Positions 26,028-35,282 of a stretch of DNA of 64,000 nt are shown one piece after another. The first letter of the stretch is position 1. Every line of letters starts with the position of its first letter. The DNA comes from Rivibacter subsaxonicus (GTDB taxonomy: Bacteria > Pseudomonadota > Gammaproteobacteria > Burkholderiales > Burkholderiaceae_C). The notes under the pieces were generated by a model. The model searched no databases, was not told the origin of the DNA, and saw only the letters and a list, made by a program, of their open reading frames with translations. The stretch spans positions 62,001 to 126,000 of the forward strand of contig NZ_SHKP01000004.1 of the NCBI RefSeq assembly GCF_004217215.1. The letters run 5' to 3'. A program made the translations under genes and the position numbers.

Positions 26028-26612
26028 TCATGTCGGTTGCGGTTCGAGCACCTCGATCGTGTGGTGCTGGTTGGTGTAGATGCAGAGGTCGCCGGCAATC
26101 TCGAGCGAGCGCTTGACGATCTCCGGTGCGGCGAGCGGCGTGTGCTCGAGCAGCGCGCGCGCCGCCGCCTGCGCGTAGGCGCCGCCCGAGCCGATCGCGA
26201 CGATGCCGTACTCGGGTTCGAGCACGTCGCCGTTGCCGGTGATGATCAGGCTGGCCGTGCGGTCGGCCACCGCCAGCATCGCCTCGAGCCGGCGCAGCAC
26301 GCGGTCGGTGCGCCAGTCCTTGGTGAGTTCGACCGCGGCGCGCACCAGGTGCCCCTGGTGCTTCTCGAGCTTGGCCTCGAAGCGCTCGAAGAGCGTGAAG
26401 GCATCGGCGGTGGCGCCGGCAAAGCCGGCCAGCACCTGGTCGTGATGCAGCTTGCGCACCTTGCGCGCGCTGGCCTTGACGACGATGTTGCCGAGCGTGA
26501 CCTGGCCATCGCCGCCGATGGCGACCTGCCAGCCCTGCGGCGTCTGCCGCCGCACGCTGACGATCGTGGTGCCGTGGAACGAGGGCGGGGACGAAGAGGA
26601 GGATGCATCCAT
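26028..26612 (-). CDS. hslV: ATP-dependent protease peptidase subunit HslV (ClpQ)
   Basis: Threonine peptidase of the HslUV protease. The nucleophile is expected to be the first Thr of TTIVSVRR after an HG cleavage point, leaving a 14-residue Ser/Pro-rich propeptide, whereas most HslV begin MTTIV. The fold's other marks are present: [48 protein letters not shown]. 194 aa. Starts 52 bp after the STAS-domain gene; hslU follows. Confidence 0.95.
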   Translation of the reverse strand: MDASSSSSPPSFHGTTIVSVRRQTPQGWQVAIGGDGQVTLGNIVVKASARKVRKLHHDQVLAGFAGATADAFTLFERFEAKLEKHQGHLVRAAVELTKDWRTDRVLRRLEAMLAVADRTASLIITGNGDVLEPEYGIVAIGSGGAYAQAAARALLEHTPLAAPEIVKRSLEIAGDLCIYTNQHHTIEVLEPQPT

Positions 26613-26664
26613 CCTCCGAAGATAAGGCCGGCGGCGGCCAGATCAACCGCCGTCGCGAACCGGT

Positions 26665-28518
26665 CTAGATATTCCTGACCTTCACCCGCGCGTGCTCGTT
26701 GATGCCCATCGCGTTGAAGAACAGCGCGAGCAGCCGGTGCGCGTCCTCGAAGTGGACCAGCCGCTCCTCGGTGCGGCGCGCGAGCACCCAGTTCAGCAGG
26801 TCGCCGGCGGCGATGAAGTCCATGCGGATCAGGCGCTGGCAGTTGATGCTGATCACCGTCGCGTCGCCGACCGTCGACTCGAGGCGCTTGAGCACCGCGC
26901 CGATGTCGCCGGTCAACTGGCCCGAGAGCTCGACCGCGGCGGTCTTCTCGCCGGTGGTCGCCTCCTCGAAGATCTGCGACTCGACGAAGCCGGTCGAGAC
27001 ATCGGCGACCGCCGACTTCGGCGCGATCGTCACGCCCGAATGGTCGGCCAGCTTGACGGTGCACTTGCTCGGCTCCCACGACGGTGGCGAGACCTCGTAG
27101 GTCACGCAGTAGTCGATCGCGACCTCGTCGAACTGGTCGGGCCGGTTGATGTGGCGCAGCACCTCCATGCGCAGCATCCAGTAGGCCGGATCGGCATCCT
27201 TTTCGCCGGTCGGCGCGATCTCGGCCAGCAGCGCCAGCAGCCGCTCGGCGCCGATCCAGCGCATCGACAGCGGTTGCGTGCTCCAGTGGCGCAGCAGTTC
27301 GGTCAGGTGGGCGCAGGCTTCGGCCTCGACGGCCTCCAGCGGTGCCCAGTCGAAGACCCACGGCATCGGCATCTGCAGCGCCTGCGCGCGCAGGCGGCCG
27401 ACGGCCTCGGTTTCGAGCATCTCCGGGGCAACCCAGCCGACGTGACCCTCGATGCGCGCCGCAGACGGCTGCTGGCGACTCGCCGCCACCGCCGCATCGG
27501 CCGCCACCAGCGCCGGGATCGAGAACCACTGCGGCGCCGACCAGCCGAAAGCCTGCGCGTAGTCGAGCGCCAGGCTCTCGAAGGGCAGTTGCTGGCCGGT
27601 GGCGCGGTAGAGGTCGAACAGCACCAGCCAGGTCTCGGCATGCTGCGCGCGTGCGCCGCCGGCGCCGATCAGGCCGGTGATCGAATGCTCGCAGTTCTCG
27701 AAGTCGGCGTTGGCGAAAGAGATCACCGCCTCGTCGAGCTCGGGGTCGTAGGCCAGCTCGTGGACTTCGACGGCAAACGGATTGGTGAAGGCCGTGCCGG
27801 CTCCCGTCGCGCCCGGCCGTGGTGCCGGCTGCGGTGGCGCCGCGGCAGGGGGCTGCGCCTGCTGCACGAAGCGGCCGAGTTCGCTGGTCACGGCCTCGGT
27901 CGGCGACAGCGGGGTCGGCGCGGTCGGAGGCGTCCAGTCGATCGAGCCGCGCGCGGTCGGCACCGCATCGGCGGCTTCCGGCGCGTTGGCGGCGGCGGGA
28001 CCATTGGCGTCGGCATCGGCTGCCGAGCCGGCCGCGAAGGGCAGGTTCATCGCCGGCGCCTCGTCGAGCGAGGACGAGACGGTCGGCACCGTGTAGAAGC
28101 TCGCTGGCTGGGCCGGCGGGGCGCGTCGCGCGGCGGCGTTCTCGCCCTCGATCTGGGCCTCGATCTCGTCGATCTTGGCCTTCACCGCGGCGTCGGCGCG
28201 CGCGGTCTCGGCCTGGCGCGGCGGGTCGGAGTCGTCGAGGTTGGAACTGCCGGCCAGGCCCGACAGGCCGTCGACCGGCAGGCCTTCGCGGCGGATCTTG
28301 CGCAGCATGTCGAACTCGCGCTTGCGCACGAAGTCGTTGCGCCGCTTGCGCTCGATCATCGCCTTGAGCTCGCTCTTGGCGTAGCCGCTCTGCGCCGGGT
28401 CATCCTCGGCGATGCGGGTGTTGAGCTCGGCCCAGTCCGTCGTCGGGTTGGCGACGAATCGCGCGACCTTGCGCAGGAAGCTGTCGTCCTTCGGATCGGG
28501 CTTGATCGAATCGGTCAT
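26665..28518 (-). CDS. STAS-domain protein of unknown function upstream of hslVU
   Basis: 617 aa. The N-terminal third is charged and rich in Ala/Pro (DSFLRKVARFVANPTTDWAE, later low-complexity AAANAPEAADAV). The middle has alpha-helical tetratricopeptide-like stretches. The C-terminal about 95 residues look like a STAS/MlaB-type domain (AAVELSGQLTGDIGAVLKRL, ISINCQRLIRMDFIAAGDLL). No signal peptide or membrane helix, so it should be cytoplasmic. The position between dksA and hslV suggests a shared transcript; a function is not known to me. Start at ATG 28518 lacks a clear ribosome-binding site; TTG 28533 is in frame. Confidence 0.8.
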   Translation of the reverse strand: MTDSIKPDPKDDSFLRKVARFVANPTTDWAELNTRIAEDDPAQSGYAKSELKAMIERKRRNDFVRKREFDMLRKIRREGLPVDGLSGLAGSSNLDDSDPPRQAETARADAAVKAKIDEIEAQIEGENAAARRAPPAQPASFYTVPTVSSSLDEAPAMNLPFAAGSAADADANGPAAANAPEAADAVPTARGSIDWTPPTAPTPLSPTEAVTSELGRFVQQAQPPAAAPPQPAPRPGATGAGTAFTNPFAVEVHELAYDPELDEAVISFANADFENCEHSITGLIGAGGARAQHAETWLVLFDLYRATGQQLPFESLALDYAQAFGWSAPQWFSIPALVAADAAVAASRQQPSAARIEGHVGWVAPEMLETEAVGRLRAQALQMPMPWVFDWAPLEAVEAEACAHLTELLRHWSTQPLSMRWIGAERLLALLAEIAPTGEKDADPAYWMLRMEVLRHINRPDQFDEVAIDYCVTYEVSPPSWEPSKCTVKLADHSGVTIAPKSAVADVSTGFVESQIFEEATTGEKTAAVELSGQLTGDIGAVLKRLESTVGDATVISINCQRLIRMDFIAAGDLLNWVLARRTEERLVHFEDAHRLLALFFNAMGINEHARVKVRNI

Positions 28519-28539
28519 CGCAAGAGGCCGCAAAAAGTC

Positions 28540-28620
28540 AGCCGACCCGGCCAGCAGCCGTCGCGGATCCGGCTTCGCCGGTCCGCGAGCGGCAGGCGCC
28601 GAAGGCGCTTCGGGGGTGGG
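28540..28620. repeat. Palindromic spacer sequence between dksA and the STAS gene
   Basis: Contains CCGGCTTCGCCGG (about 28569-28581) and GCGCCGAAGGCGC (about 28597-28609), two perfect hairpins in the gap between same-strand genes, plus TTCGGGGGTGGGCC. Related in style to the other spacer repeats but a different sequence. Confidence 0.45.
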
Positions 28621-28623
28621 CCA

Positions 28624-29595
28624 TCAATCGCCGAACATCTTCTGCTTCATCTCGCGGCGCTGCTGCGCCTCGAGCGACAGCGTCGCGGTCGGCCGCGCCA
28701 GCAGGCGGCCCAGGCCGATCGGCTCGCCGGTCTCGTCGCAGTAGCCATAGTCGCCGGCGTCGATGCGGCCGATCGACTGCGAGATCTTCTTGAGCAGCTT
28801 GCGCTCGCGGTCGCGGGTGCGCAGCTCGAGAGCGTGCTCTTCCTCGATCGTGGCGCGGTCGGCCGGGTCGGGAACGATCGAGGTGTCCTCGCGCAGGTGC
28901 TCGGTGGTCTCGCCGGCGTTGTTGAGCAGGTCGTCGCGCTGCTGCATCAACATCGCGCGGAAGAACTCCAGCTGCTTGTCGTTCATGTACTCGGCGTCGG
29001 GCATCGCGAACAACTCGTCTTCGCTGAGTTCGCGTCCGGCCTTGGTCTTCCACGCGTTGGCGTGCTTCGGGTCCACCTTGCGGCGGCTCTTGGTGTCTTC
29101 GATAACGGTCATCTGTCGGCTCGGGGCTGCCGGGGGTAGGTCACGCACCAGCAAACTGATGGGCGCGGGCGCCGGAGCGGCGGCATGCTTCTTCGACGCG
29201 CTTTTCTTCATGGGAGGCGGTGCTGCCACGGCGGTGGCAACGGCAGCCACGGCTGCCGTCCGCACCGCCGGCGCGGGAGCGACGGCAACCGGTTTCCTGG
29301 GTGCCGGCGGCGGTGCGACCACCGTCTTGGCGGCTGGTTTGACTACGGGTTTTGTCGGAGTCTTGGGTGCGGGCTTCTTGGTGGCTGCCGGCTTTGCCGC
29401 GACCACCGTCTTCTTTGCGGTCACGGCGGGCTTCTTTGCTGATACTGGTTTGGCGTGGGACACGGATTTGGCCGGTGCCGCCTTGGTGGCCGGCTTGTTT
29501 GCGACGCTGGCGGCGGGCTTGGCCCTGGACGGGCTGCCTACCTTGGCGCTGTGTGCCTTGGCGCTTGTGGCGCTTGGGGCCGGGTGCTTGCTCAC
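28624..29595 (-). CDS. dksA: DksA-family transcription factor with long Lys/Ala/Pro N-terminal extension
   Basis: RNA-polymerase secondary-channel protein that with ppGpp controls rRNA and stress promoters. The core begins at about residue 162 (MTVIEDTKSRRKVDPKHANA), carries the coiled-coil tip DPADRA (the Asp/Ala motif needed for activity) and ends in the zinc-finger region YGYCDETGEPIGLGRLLARP. Only the first of four zinc cysteines remains, the others being Thr, Ser and Ala, as in zinc-independent DksA2-like proteins. The first 161 residues are Lys/Ala/Pro/Val-rich like histone H1 tails. The GTG start at 29595 is supported by AGGAG 9 nt upstream, so the extension appears to be translated. 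An internal ATG at 29112 would give a classic-length DksA. Confidence 0.92.
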   Translation of the reverse strand: MSKHPAPSATSAKAHSAKVGSPSRAKPAASVANKPATKAAPAKSVSHAKPVSAKKPAVTAKKTVVAAKPAATKKPAPKTPTKPVVKPAAKTVVAPPPAPRKPVAVAPAPAVRTAAVAAVATAVAAPPPMKKSASKKHAAAPAPAPISLLVRDLPPAAPSRQMTVIEDTKSRRKVDPKHANAWKTKAGRELSEDELFAMPDAEYMNDKQLEFFRAMLMQQRDDLLNNAGETTEHLREDTSIVPDPADRATIEEEHALELRTRDRERKLLKKISQSIGRIDAGDYGYCDETGEPIGLGRLLARPTATLSLEAQQRREMKQKMFGD

Positions 29596-29752
29596 TGCTG
29601 AAGTCTCCTCGCGTGGCGCTTGCTTTATACCCGCTGGCCTGCCTAGGCGAAACGAGTCTGCCGGGCCCTTTCGCCATGGGGGTCCCTCTGTGGCGCGCGG
29701 ATTGTAGCCACGTCACCGGGCCCTTTCGTACCCGGTATGCGCCCGATGATGT

Positions 29753-30808
29753 TCAGACCAGACACTGCTCCAGCCCCTGCAGGAAGATGTCCCGCGGCAG
29801 CTCGATGCCGATGAAGACCATCTTGCTGGTCCGCGCCTCGCCCTCGGCCCACTTGGGGCCGACGTCGCTGCCCATGAGCTGGTGCACGCCCTGGAAGATC
29901 ACCTTGCGGTCGAAACCCGTGACCTGCAGCACGCCCTTGTAGCGCAGCATGCGCGGGCCATAGATATTGACCATCGCGCCGAGGAAGTCCTCCAGCTTGG
30001 CCGGGTTGAACGCCCGATCGCTGCGGAACACGAAGCTCTTGACGTCGTCGTCATGGGCATGGTGGTGCGGGTGGTCGCAGTGCTCGTCATGCTCGTGATC
30101 GTGATCGTGGTCATGGCCGTGGTGATGATCGTGATCGTGCTCGTCGGCCGACAGGAACTCGGGGTCGATCTCCAGCTTGGCATTGAGATTGAAGCCCTTG
30201 AGGTCGAGCACGTCCTTGATCGCGACCTCGCCGAAGTGCGCCTTCTCGATCGGCGCGCGCGGATTCATGTGCTTGAGGCGGTGGATCAGCGCGTCGACCT
30301 CGGCCGCCGGGGTCAGGTCCGTCTTGGACAGGAACATGCGATCGGCGAAACCGACCTGGCGCCGCGCCTCCTGGCGCTCGTCGAGCTGGGTGTCGGCATG
30401 CTTGGCGTCGACCAGGGTCAGGATCGAGTCGAGCAGGTAGCTCTCGGCGATCTCGTCGTCCATGAAGAAGGTCTGCGCCACCGGGCCGGGGTCGGCCAGG
30501 CCGGTGGTCTCGATGACGATGCGGTCGAAGTCCAGCTCGCCCTTGCGCTTCTTCGCGGCCAGGTCACTCAGCGTGGCGCGCAGGTCCTCGCGGATCGTGC
30601 AGCAGATGCAGCCATTGCTCATCTGCACGATCTGCTCCTTGCTCTCCTCGACCAGGATGTCGTTGTCGATGTTCTCCTCGCCGAACTCGTTCTCGATGAC
30701 GGCGATCTTCTGGCCATGCGCCTCGTGCAGGATGCGCTTGAGCAGGGTGGTCTTGCCCGAGCCCAGGAAGCCGGTGAGGATGGTCGCGGGAATGAGGGTC
30801 TGGGACAT
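29753..30808 (-). CDS. CobW/COG0523-family GTPase (putative metal chaperone)
   Basis: G3E-family GTPase, 351 aa. Walker A TGFLGSGKTTLL, the metal motif CICC in NGCICCTIREDL, VIETTGLADPGPVAQTF, the base-specificity motif SKTDL, and a C-terminal CobW_C domain (FVFRSDRAFNPAKLEDFL). Between the domains lies a His/Asp-rich loop (about residues 212-245) with repeated HDHDH units, typical of members that bind zinc or nickel. Which metal is unknown; no Zur-like palindrome or B12 gene is seen nearby. Single gene upstream of dksA on the minus strand. Confidence 0.88.
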   Translation of the reverse strand: MSQTLIPATILTGFLGSGKTTLLKRILHEAHGQKIAVIENEFGEENIDNDILVEESKEQIVQMSNGCICCTIREDLRATLSDLAAKKRKGELDFDRIVIETTGLADPGPVAQTFFMDDEIAESYLLDSILTLVDAKHADTQLDERQEARRQVGFADRMFLSKTDLTPAAEVDALIHRLKHMNPRAPIEKAHFGEVAIKDVLDLKGFNLNAKLEIDPEFLSADEHDHDHHHGHDHDHDHEHDEHCDHPHHHAHDDDVKSFVFRSDRAFNPAKLEDFLGAMVNIYGPRMLRYKGVLQVTGFDRKVIFQGVHQLMGSDVGPKWAEGEARTSKMVFIGIELPRDIFLQGLEQCLV

Positions 30809-31010
30809 GGGAACTCGCTGGAATGGCACCAAGGACAAGCGCCTGAATATGAGGGCGCGGGACTGTCCTTCAAGGGCCGGCGACTGTCAAGCAAGCATCA
30901 GGCCGGCAGGGTGAATAGAGGGCCGTTCCGGGCGGGCGCCTTGCGGGGCCACGAGCGCCGCCGGCGGGGCCTGCGGTATTCTCGGCTCCCCCCGACTCCC
31001 GGCACCGCTC

Positions 31011-31922
31011 GTGTCCGAACCCGCTTCTGCCCGCTCGTCCCGCCAAGGCGAACGGCCGGCTCCCCATGAGGACCGCCGCACGCTGTTCGAGCGCATCGTC
31101 GAGTTCCTGTCGCCAGGGCCTGACTCCAAGGCAGAGTTGATCGAGTCGCTGGCCGAGGCCGAGCAGCGCGAGCTGATCGAGCCCGAGTCGCGCCAGATGC
31201 TCGAGCGCGTGATCCGCATGGCCGACATGACGGCGGGCGATGTGATGGTCGCCGCGCCGCGCATGGACCTGCTCGACATCGACGCGCCCTACGACGAGCT
31301 GCTGGCGCTGGTGATCGACACCGGCCACTCGCGTTTTCCGGTCTACGCCGACGAGCGCGACAACATCATCGGCATCCTGCTCGCCAAGGACCTGCTCAAG
31401 CTGCAGCGCGCGCCAGAGCTGAACCTGCGCGCGCTGTTGCGCCCGGCGGTGTTCGTGCCCGAGACCAAGGGTCTCAACGAGCTTCTGCGCGACTTCCGCT
31501 CCAATCGCAACCACCTGGCGATCGTGATCGACGAGTTCGGCGCCACCGCCGGGCTGCTGACCATCGAGGACGTGCTCGAAGAGATCGTCGGCGAGATCGA
31601 GGACGAGTTCGACGACAAGGACCACGACTCCGGCGTCTTCACCCTGGCCGACGGCAGCCAGCGCGTGGCCGGCGACGCCGCGATCGCCGAGGTCAACGAG
31701 GTCTTCGGTACCCAACTGCCGGAAGAGGACTTCGAGACCATCGGTGGCCTGGTCGCGCACGAGATCGGCCAGGTGCCGCGCCGCGGCGAGAGCTTCGAGA
31801 TCGGCGGCCTGCGCTTCCAGGTGATGCTGGCGCGCGGTGGCGCGGTGCGCTGGTTCAAGGTCACGCGGGCGGCGGCGGGCGACGCCACGCCCACCTACGC
31901 CGGCAGCGGCGACGGCATCTGA
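31011..31922 (+). CDS. corC: CorC/HlyC-family CBS-domain protein
   Basis: 303 aa. Two CBS domains (VMVAAPRMDLLDID to RDNIIGILLAKDLL; LRPAVFVPETKGLNELL to GLLTIEDVLEEIVGEIEDE) followed by the CorC_HlyC transporter-associated domain (DETIGG-like ETIGGLVAHEIGQVPRRGES). Family members are linked to magnesium/cobalt efflux and membrane integrity; the direct role is unsettled. GTG start at 31011. It overlaps lnt by one base (TGATG), the usual corC-lnt pair. Confidence 0.92.
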   Translation: MSEPASARSSRQGERPAPHEDRRTLFERIVEFLSPGPDSKAELIESLAEAEQRELIEPESRQMLERVIRMADMTAGDVMVAAPRMDLLDIDAPYDELLALVIDTGHSRFPVYADERDNIIGILLAKDLLKLQRAPELNLRALLRPAVFVPETKGLNELLRDFRSNRNHLAIVIDEFGATAGLLTIEDVLEEIVGEIEDEFDDKDHDSGVFTLADGSQRVAGDAAIAEVNEVFGTQLPEEDFETIGGLVAHEIGQVPRRGESFEIGGLRFQVMLARGGAVRWFKVTRAAAGDATPTYAGSGDGI

Positions 31923-33511
31923 TGCCGGTCATGGAGCCGCGGCGGAGCACTGCCGCGACGCTTTTGATGCTCGCCGCCGCGCTGGCGCTGGGTGCGCTGC
32001 ATACGTTCGCCTTCGCGCCGCGCGACGCCTGGTGGCTGCAGATCGCCTGTGTCGTCGGCCTCGTGATGCTGCTCAGGCGTGCCACCGGCCGCTGGCACGG
32101 CGCCGCACTCGGCTTCGTGTTCTCGCTCGGCTGGCTCTGCGCCGGCGTCTGGTGGCTGTTCATCAGCCTGCACCGCTACGGCGGGTTGCCGGCCTGGATG
32201 GCGGTGCTGGCGGTGGTGGCGCTGTGCGCCTTCCTGTCGATCTACCTGGCCGTCGCTGGCGCGGCCTGGGTCGCGTTGCGGCGCGGCCGTTCGCCGTTCG
32301 TCGGCGCCCTGCTCTTCGCGGCGCTGTGGCTGCTGGCCGAACTGGCACGCGGCATCCTCTTCACAGGATTCCCTTGGCTCGCGGCCGGCTACGCGCATAC
32401 CGACGGGCCGCTCGCGGCGCTGGCGCCGTGGCTCGGCGTCTACGGCATCGGCGCCGTCGGGGCGCTGGCGGCGGCGCTGCTGGCTGCGTCGCTCGACGAG
32501 CGCGGGCTGGGGCTGTCCGGCCGGGCCGGCCTGGCGGCACTGTCGTTGGCGCTGCTGGCGGTGCCGCCGCTGGTGCCGGCCGAGTTCAGCCGCGCCAGCG
32601 GCCGGCTCGAGGTGGCGCTGATCCAGGGCAACGTGCCGCAGAACGAGAAGTTCGAGACCGCGCTCCAGCCCGAGACGCTGGCCTGGACCACGCGCGCGCT
32701 GCTCGACTCGAGGGCCGATCTGCGCATTGCGCCCGAGACCGCGATCCCGCTGCTGCCCGAGCAGCTGCCCGAGGGCTACTGGGAGCAGCTGCGCGACGAG
32801 CTGTCCGCGCCCGGTCGCGGCGCGTCGCTGGTCGGCGTGCCGTTGACGCGCAAGCGCGCCGACGGCAGCCTCGGCTACACCAACTCGGCGGTCGGCTTCT
32901 CAGCGGCCGCGCGCGCGCTGCCGGAAGGCTTCTTCCGCTACGACAAGCAGCACCTGGTGCCCTTCGGCGAGTTCATTCCGCTCGGTTTTCGCTGGTTCAC
33001 CGAGATGATGCACATCCCGCTCGGCGACTTCGACCGCGGCCCGCTGGTGGCGCCCAGTTTCGAGGTCCCGCGACGCGACGGCGGCAACGAGCGGGTCGGC
33101 CCCAACATTTGCTACGAAGACCTGTTCGGCGAGGAACTCGCGGCCCGCTACGGCCCGCAGGGCGACGCGCCGACGATCCTGGCCAACATCAGCAACATCG
33201 CCTGGTTCGGCGAGTCGGTGGCGGTCGACCAGCATTTGCAGATCTCGCGCCTGCGCACGCTCGAACTGCAGCGGCCGATGATCCGGGCCACCAACACCGG
33301 CGCCACGGTGGTCATCGACCATCGCGGCAAGCTTCGCCACTGGTTGCAGCCGCACACCCGCGGCGTGCTCGAGGGCACGGTCGAGGGGCGCGAGGGCATC
33401 ACGCCCTTTGCCTGGTGGGCCGGCCGCTTCGGCCTGTGGCCGCTGATCCTGCTGGCGCTGGCGCTGGTCGCCGGGCTGGCGTGGCGCCGGCCGGGCGCCG
33501 GACGGGGCTGA
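31922..33511 (+). CDS. lnt: Apolipoprotein N-acyltransferase
   Basis: Adds the third acyl chain to lipoproteins in the inner membrane. Six N-terminal hydrophobic segments (residues about 1-220) precede the nitrilase-like periplasmic domain with the catalytic triad: Glu in LRIAPETAIPLL, Lys in FFRYDKQHLVPFGEF, and Cys in GPNICYEDLFGEE. A last helix ends the chain (FGLWPLILLALALVAGLAW). 529 aa, normal. Coupled to corC. Confidence 0.96.
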   Translation: MPVMEPRRSTAATLLMLAAALALGALHTFAFAPRDAWWLQIACVVGLVMLLRRATGRWHGAALGFVFSLGWLCAGVWWLFISLHRYGGLPAWMAVLAVVALCAFLSIYLAVAGAAWVALRRGRSPFVGALLFAALWLLAELARGILFTGFPWLAAGYAHTDGPLAALAPWLGVYGIGAVGALAAALLAASLDERGLGLSGRAGLAALSLALLAVPPLVPAEFSRASGRLEVALIQGNVPQNEKFETALQPETLAWTTRALLDSRADLRIAPETAIPLLPEQLPEGYWEQLRDELSAPGRGASLVGVPLTRKRADGSLGYTNSAVGFSAAARALPEGFFRYDKQHLVPFGEFIPLGFRWFTEMMHIPLGDFDRGPLVAPSFEVPRRDGGNERVGPNICYEDLFGEELAARYGPQGDAPTILANISNIAWFGESVAVDQHLQISRLRTLELQRPMIRATNTGATVVIDHRGKLRHWLQPHTRGVLEGTVEGREGITPFAWWAGRFGLWPLILLALALVAGLAWRRPGAGRG

Positions 33512-33515
33512 TCCG

Positions 33516-34283
33516 ATGCGCCACACGAGCGCAGATCGCCTGCGGCCGCTGCTGGCGGCCGTGCTCGTGGCCACCAGCCTGGCCGCGGCGGCCGAGATGC
33601 AGCCGGAGGCCTACGTCTTCAGCCCGATCGTCGAGCAGGGCGAGCTCGAGATGGACAACAAGGCCGGCATCTCGCGCGACCGCGAGGGGCACAGCGCCTG
33701 GGGCGCCTCGGTCGGCATGAGCTACGGCCTCACGTCCTGGTGGGCCGCCGAACTCACCGCCAAGTGGCGCCGCAACGTGGGCGAGAGCGCCGGCTACGAC
33801 GCCTGGGAATGGGAGAACCGTTTCCAGTTCACGCCGACCGGGCGCTATGCCTTCGAGCTCGGCTTCCTGCTCGAGATCGAACGCCCGCGCGAGCATGCCG
33901 AGGGCTGGGAGCTGAACTTCGGGCCACTGTTCCAGACCGAGGCGACGCTGGCGGGCATGCCGCTGCAGTTCAACTTCAACGCGCTGTTCGAACGCAGCTG
34001 GCGCGCCGACGAGCCGGAGCCGACCGAACTGCAACTGCAGTGGCAACTGCGCACGCGGCGTGGCGGCGAGGCGCTCGATGTCGGACTCCAGGGCTTCGAT
34101 CATTTCGGCCCCTGGGACGATTGGTCGCCGCGCTCGAAGCAGTCGCATGTGCTGGGGCCGGCGCTGTTCGGCAAGCTCGAGGCCGCCGGAACGGAAATGC
34201 GCTGGGAGCTGGGCCTGCTGTTCGGCACCGGCGGCGCGGCGCCGCGGACCACGCTGCGGACCCAGCTCGAGATCGAGTTCTGA
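33516..34283 (+). CDS. Predicted outer-membrane beta-barrel protein, unknown function
   Basis: 255 aa with a signal peptide (RPLLAAVLVATSLAAAAE) and alternating hydrophobic strands such as YAFELGFLLEIERP and TELQLQWQLRTRR. The chain ends in Phe (RTQLEIEF), which fits an outer-membrane barrel assembled by Bam. No named family recognised. It follows lnt by 4 bp and is likely in that operon. Confidence 0.7.
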   Translation: MRHTSADRLRPLLAAVLVATSLAAAAEMQPEAYVFSPIVEQGELEMDNKAGISRDREGHSAWGASVGMSYGLTSWWAAELTAKWRRNVGESAGYDAWEWENRFQFTPTGRYAFELGFLLEIERPREHAEGWELNFGPLFQTEATLAGMPLQFNFNALFERSWRADEPEPTELQLQWQLRTRRGGEALDVGLQGFDHFGPWDDWSPRSKQSHVLGPALFGKLEAAGTEMRWELGLLFGTGGAAPRTTLRTQLEIEF

Positions 34284-34358
34284 CGGACGACTGCCGGTCC
34301 CTAGAATCTCCGGTCCGGATCACGAACCCTCGCGCCGCTCCCTGCGCGGTGCCTTGCC

Positions 34359-35279
34359 ATGCTGAGCTTCCAGCAAATCATCCTTCGCCTGCAGCAGTAC
34401 TGGGATGCCCAGGGCTGCGCGCTGCTCCAGCCCTACGACATGGAAGTCGGCGCCGGCACCAGCCATACCGCGACCTTCCTGCGCGCGCTCGGCCCCGAGC
34501 CCTGGAAGGCCGCCTACGTGCAGCCGAGCCGCCGCCCCAAGGACGGCCGCTATGGCCAGAACCCGAACCGGCTGCAGCATTACTACCAGTACCAGGTGGT
34601 GCTCAAGCCGGCGCCGGCCAACATCCTCGAGCTCTATCTCGGCAGCCTCGAGGCGCTCGGCTTCGACCTTAAGAAGAACGACATCCGCTTCGTCGAGGAC
34701 GACTGGGAGAACCCCACGCTCGGTGCCTGGGGCCTGGGCTGGGAGGTCTGGCTCAACGGCATGGAGGTGACGCAGTTCACCTACTTCCAGCAGGTCGGCG
34801 GCATCGACTGCAAGCCGATCACCGGCGAGATCACCTACGGCCTGGAGCGGCTGGCGATGTACCTGCAGGGCGTCGAGAGCGTCTACGACCTGCAGTACGC
34901 GCCTGGTGTGAGCTACGGCGACGTGTTCCACCAGAACGAGGTCGAGCAGAGCACCTACAACTTCGAGCACAGCGACGTCAAGTTCCTGTTGCTCGCCTTT
35001 GGCAAGTACGAGGCTCAGGCCAAGCACCTGATGGAGCAGCAACTCGCGCTGCCGGCCTACGAGCAGGTGCTCAAGGCGGCCCACACCTTCAACCTGCTCG
35101 ACGCGCGCGGAGCGATCAGCGTGACCGAGCGCGCGGCCTACATCGGCCGCATCCGCAACCTGGCGCGCAGCGTGGCCGCGAGCTACCTCGACAGCCGCGC
35201 GCGGCTGGGTTTCCCGATGGCGCCCAAGGCCTGGGCCGACGATGTGCTGGCGCAGCTTGCGCTCAAGAAGGCGGCCTGA
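34359..35279 (+). CDS. glyQ: Glycine--tRNA ligase alpha subunit
   Basis: Catalytic subunit of the heterotetrameric bacterial glycyl-tRNA synthetase. Class II signature regions: [40 protein letters not shown] (shown in two pieces), [40 protein letters not shown]. 306 aa, normal. A TAGAAT -10 hexamer at 34302-34307 with CTGACG 16 bp upstream is a plausible promoter about 50 bases before the start. Three bases separate it from glyS. Confidence 0.97.
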   Translation: MLSFQQIILRLQQYWDAQGCALLQPYDMEVGAGTSHTATFLRALGPEPWKAAYVQPSRRPKDGRYGQNPNRLQHYYQYQVVLKPAPANILELYLGSLEALGFDLKKNDIRFVEDDWENPTLGAWGLGWEVWLNGMEVTQFTYFQQVGGIDCKPITGEITYGLERLAMYLQGVESVYDLQYAPGVSYGDVFHQNEVEQSTYNFEHSDVKFLLLAFGKYEAQAKHLMEQQLALPAYEQVLKAAHTFNLLDARGAISVTERAAYIGRIRNLARSVAASYLDSRARLGFPMAPKAWADDVLAQLALKKAA

Positions 35280-35282
35280 GCG

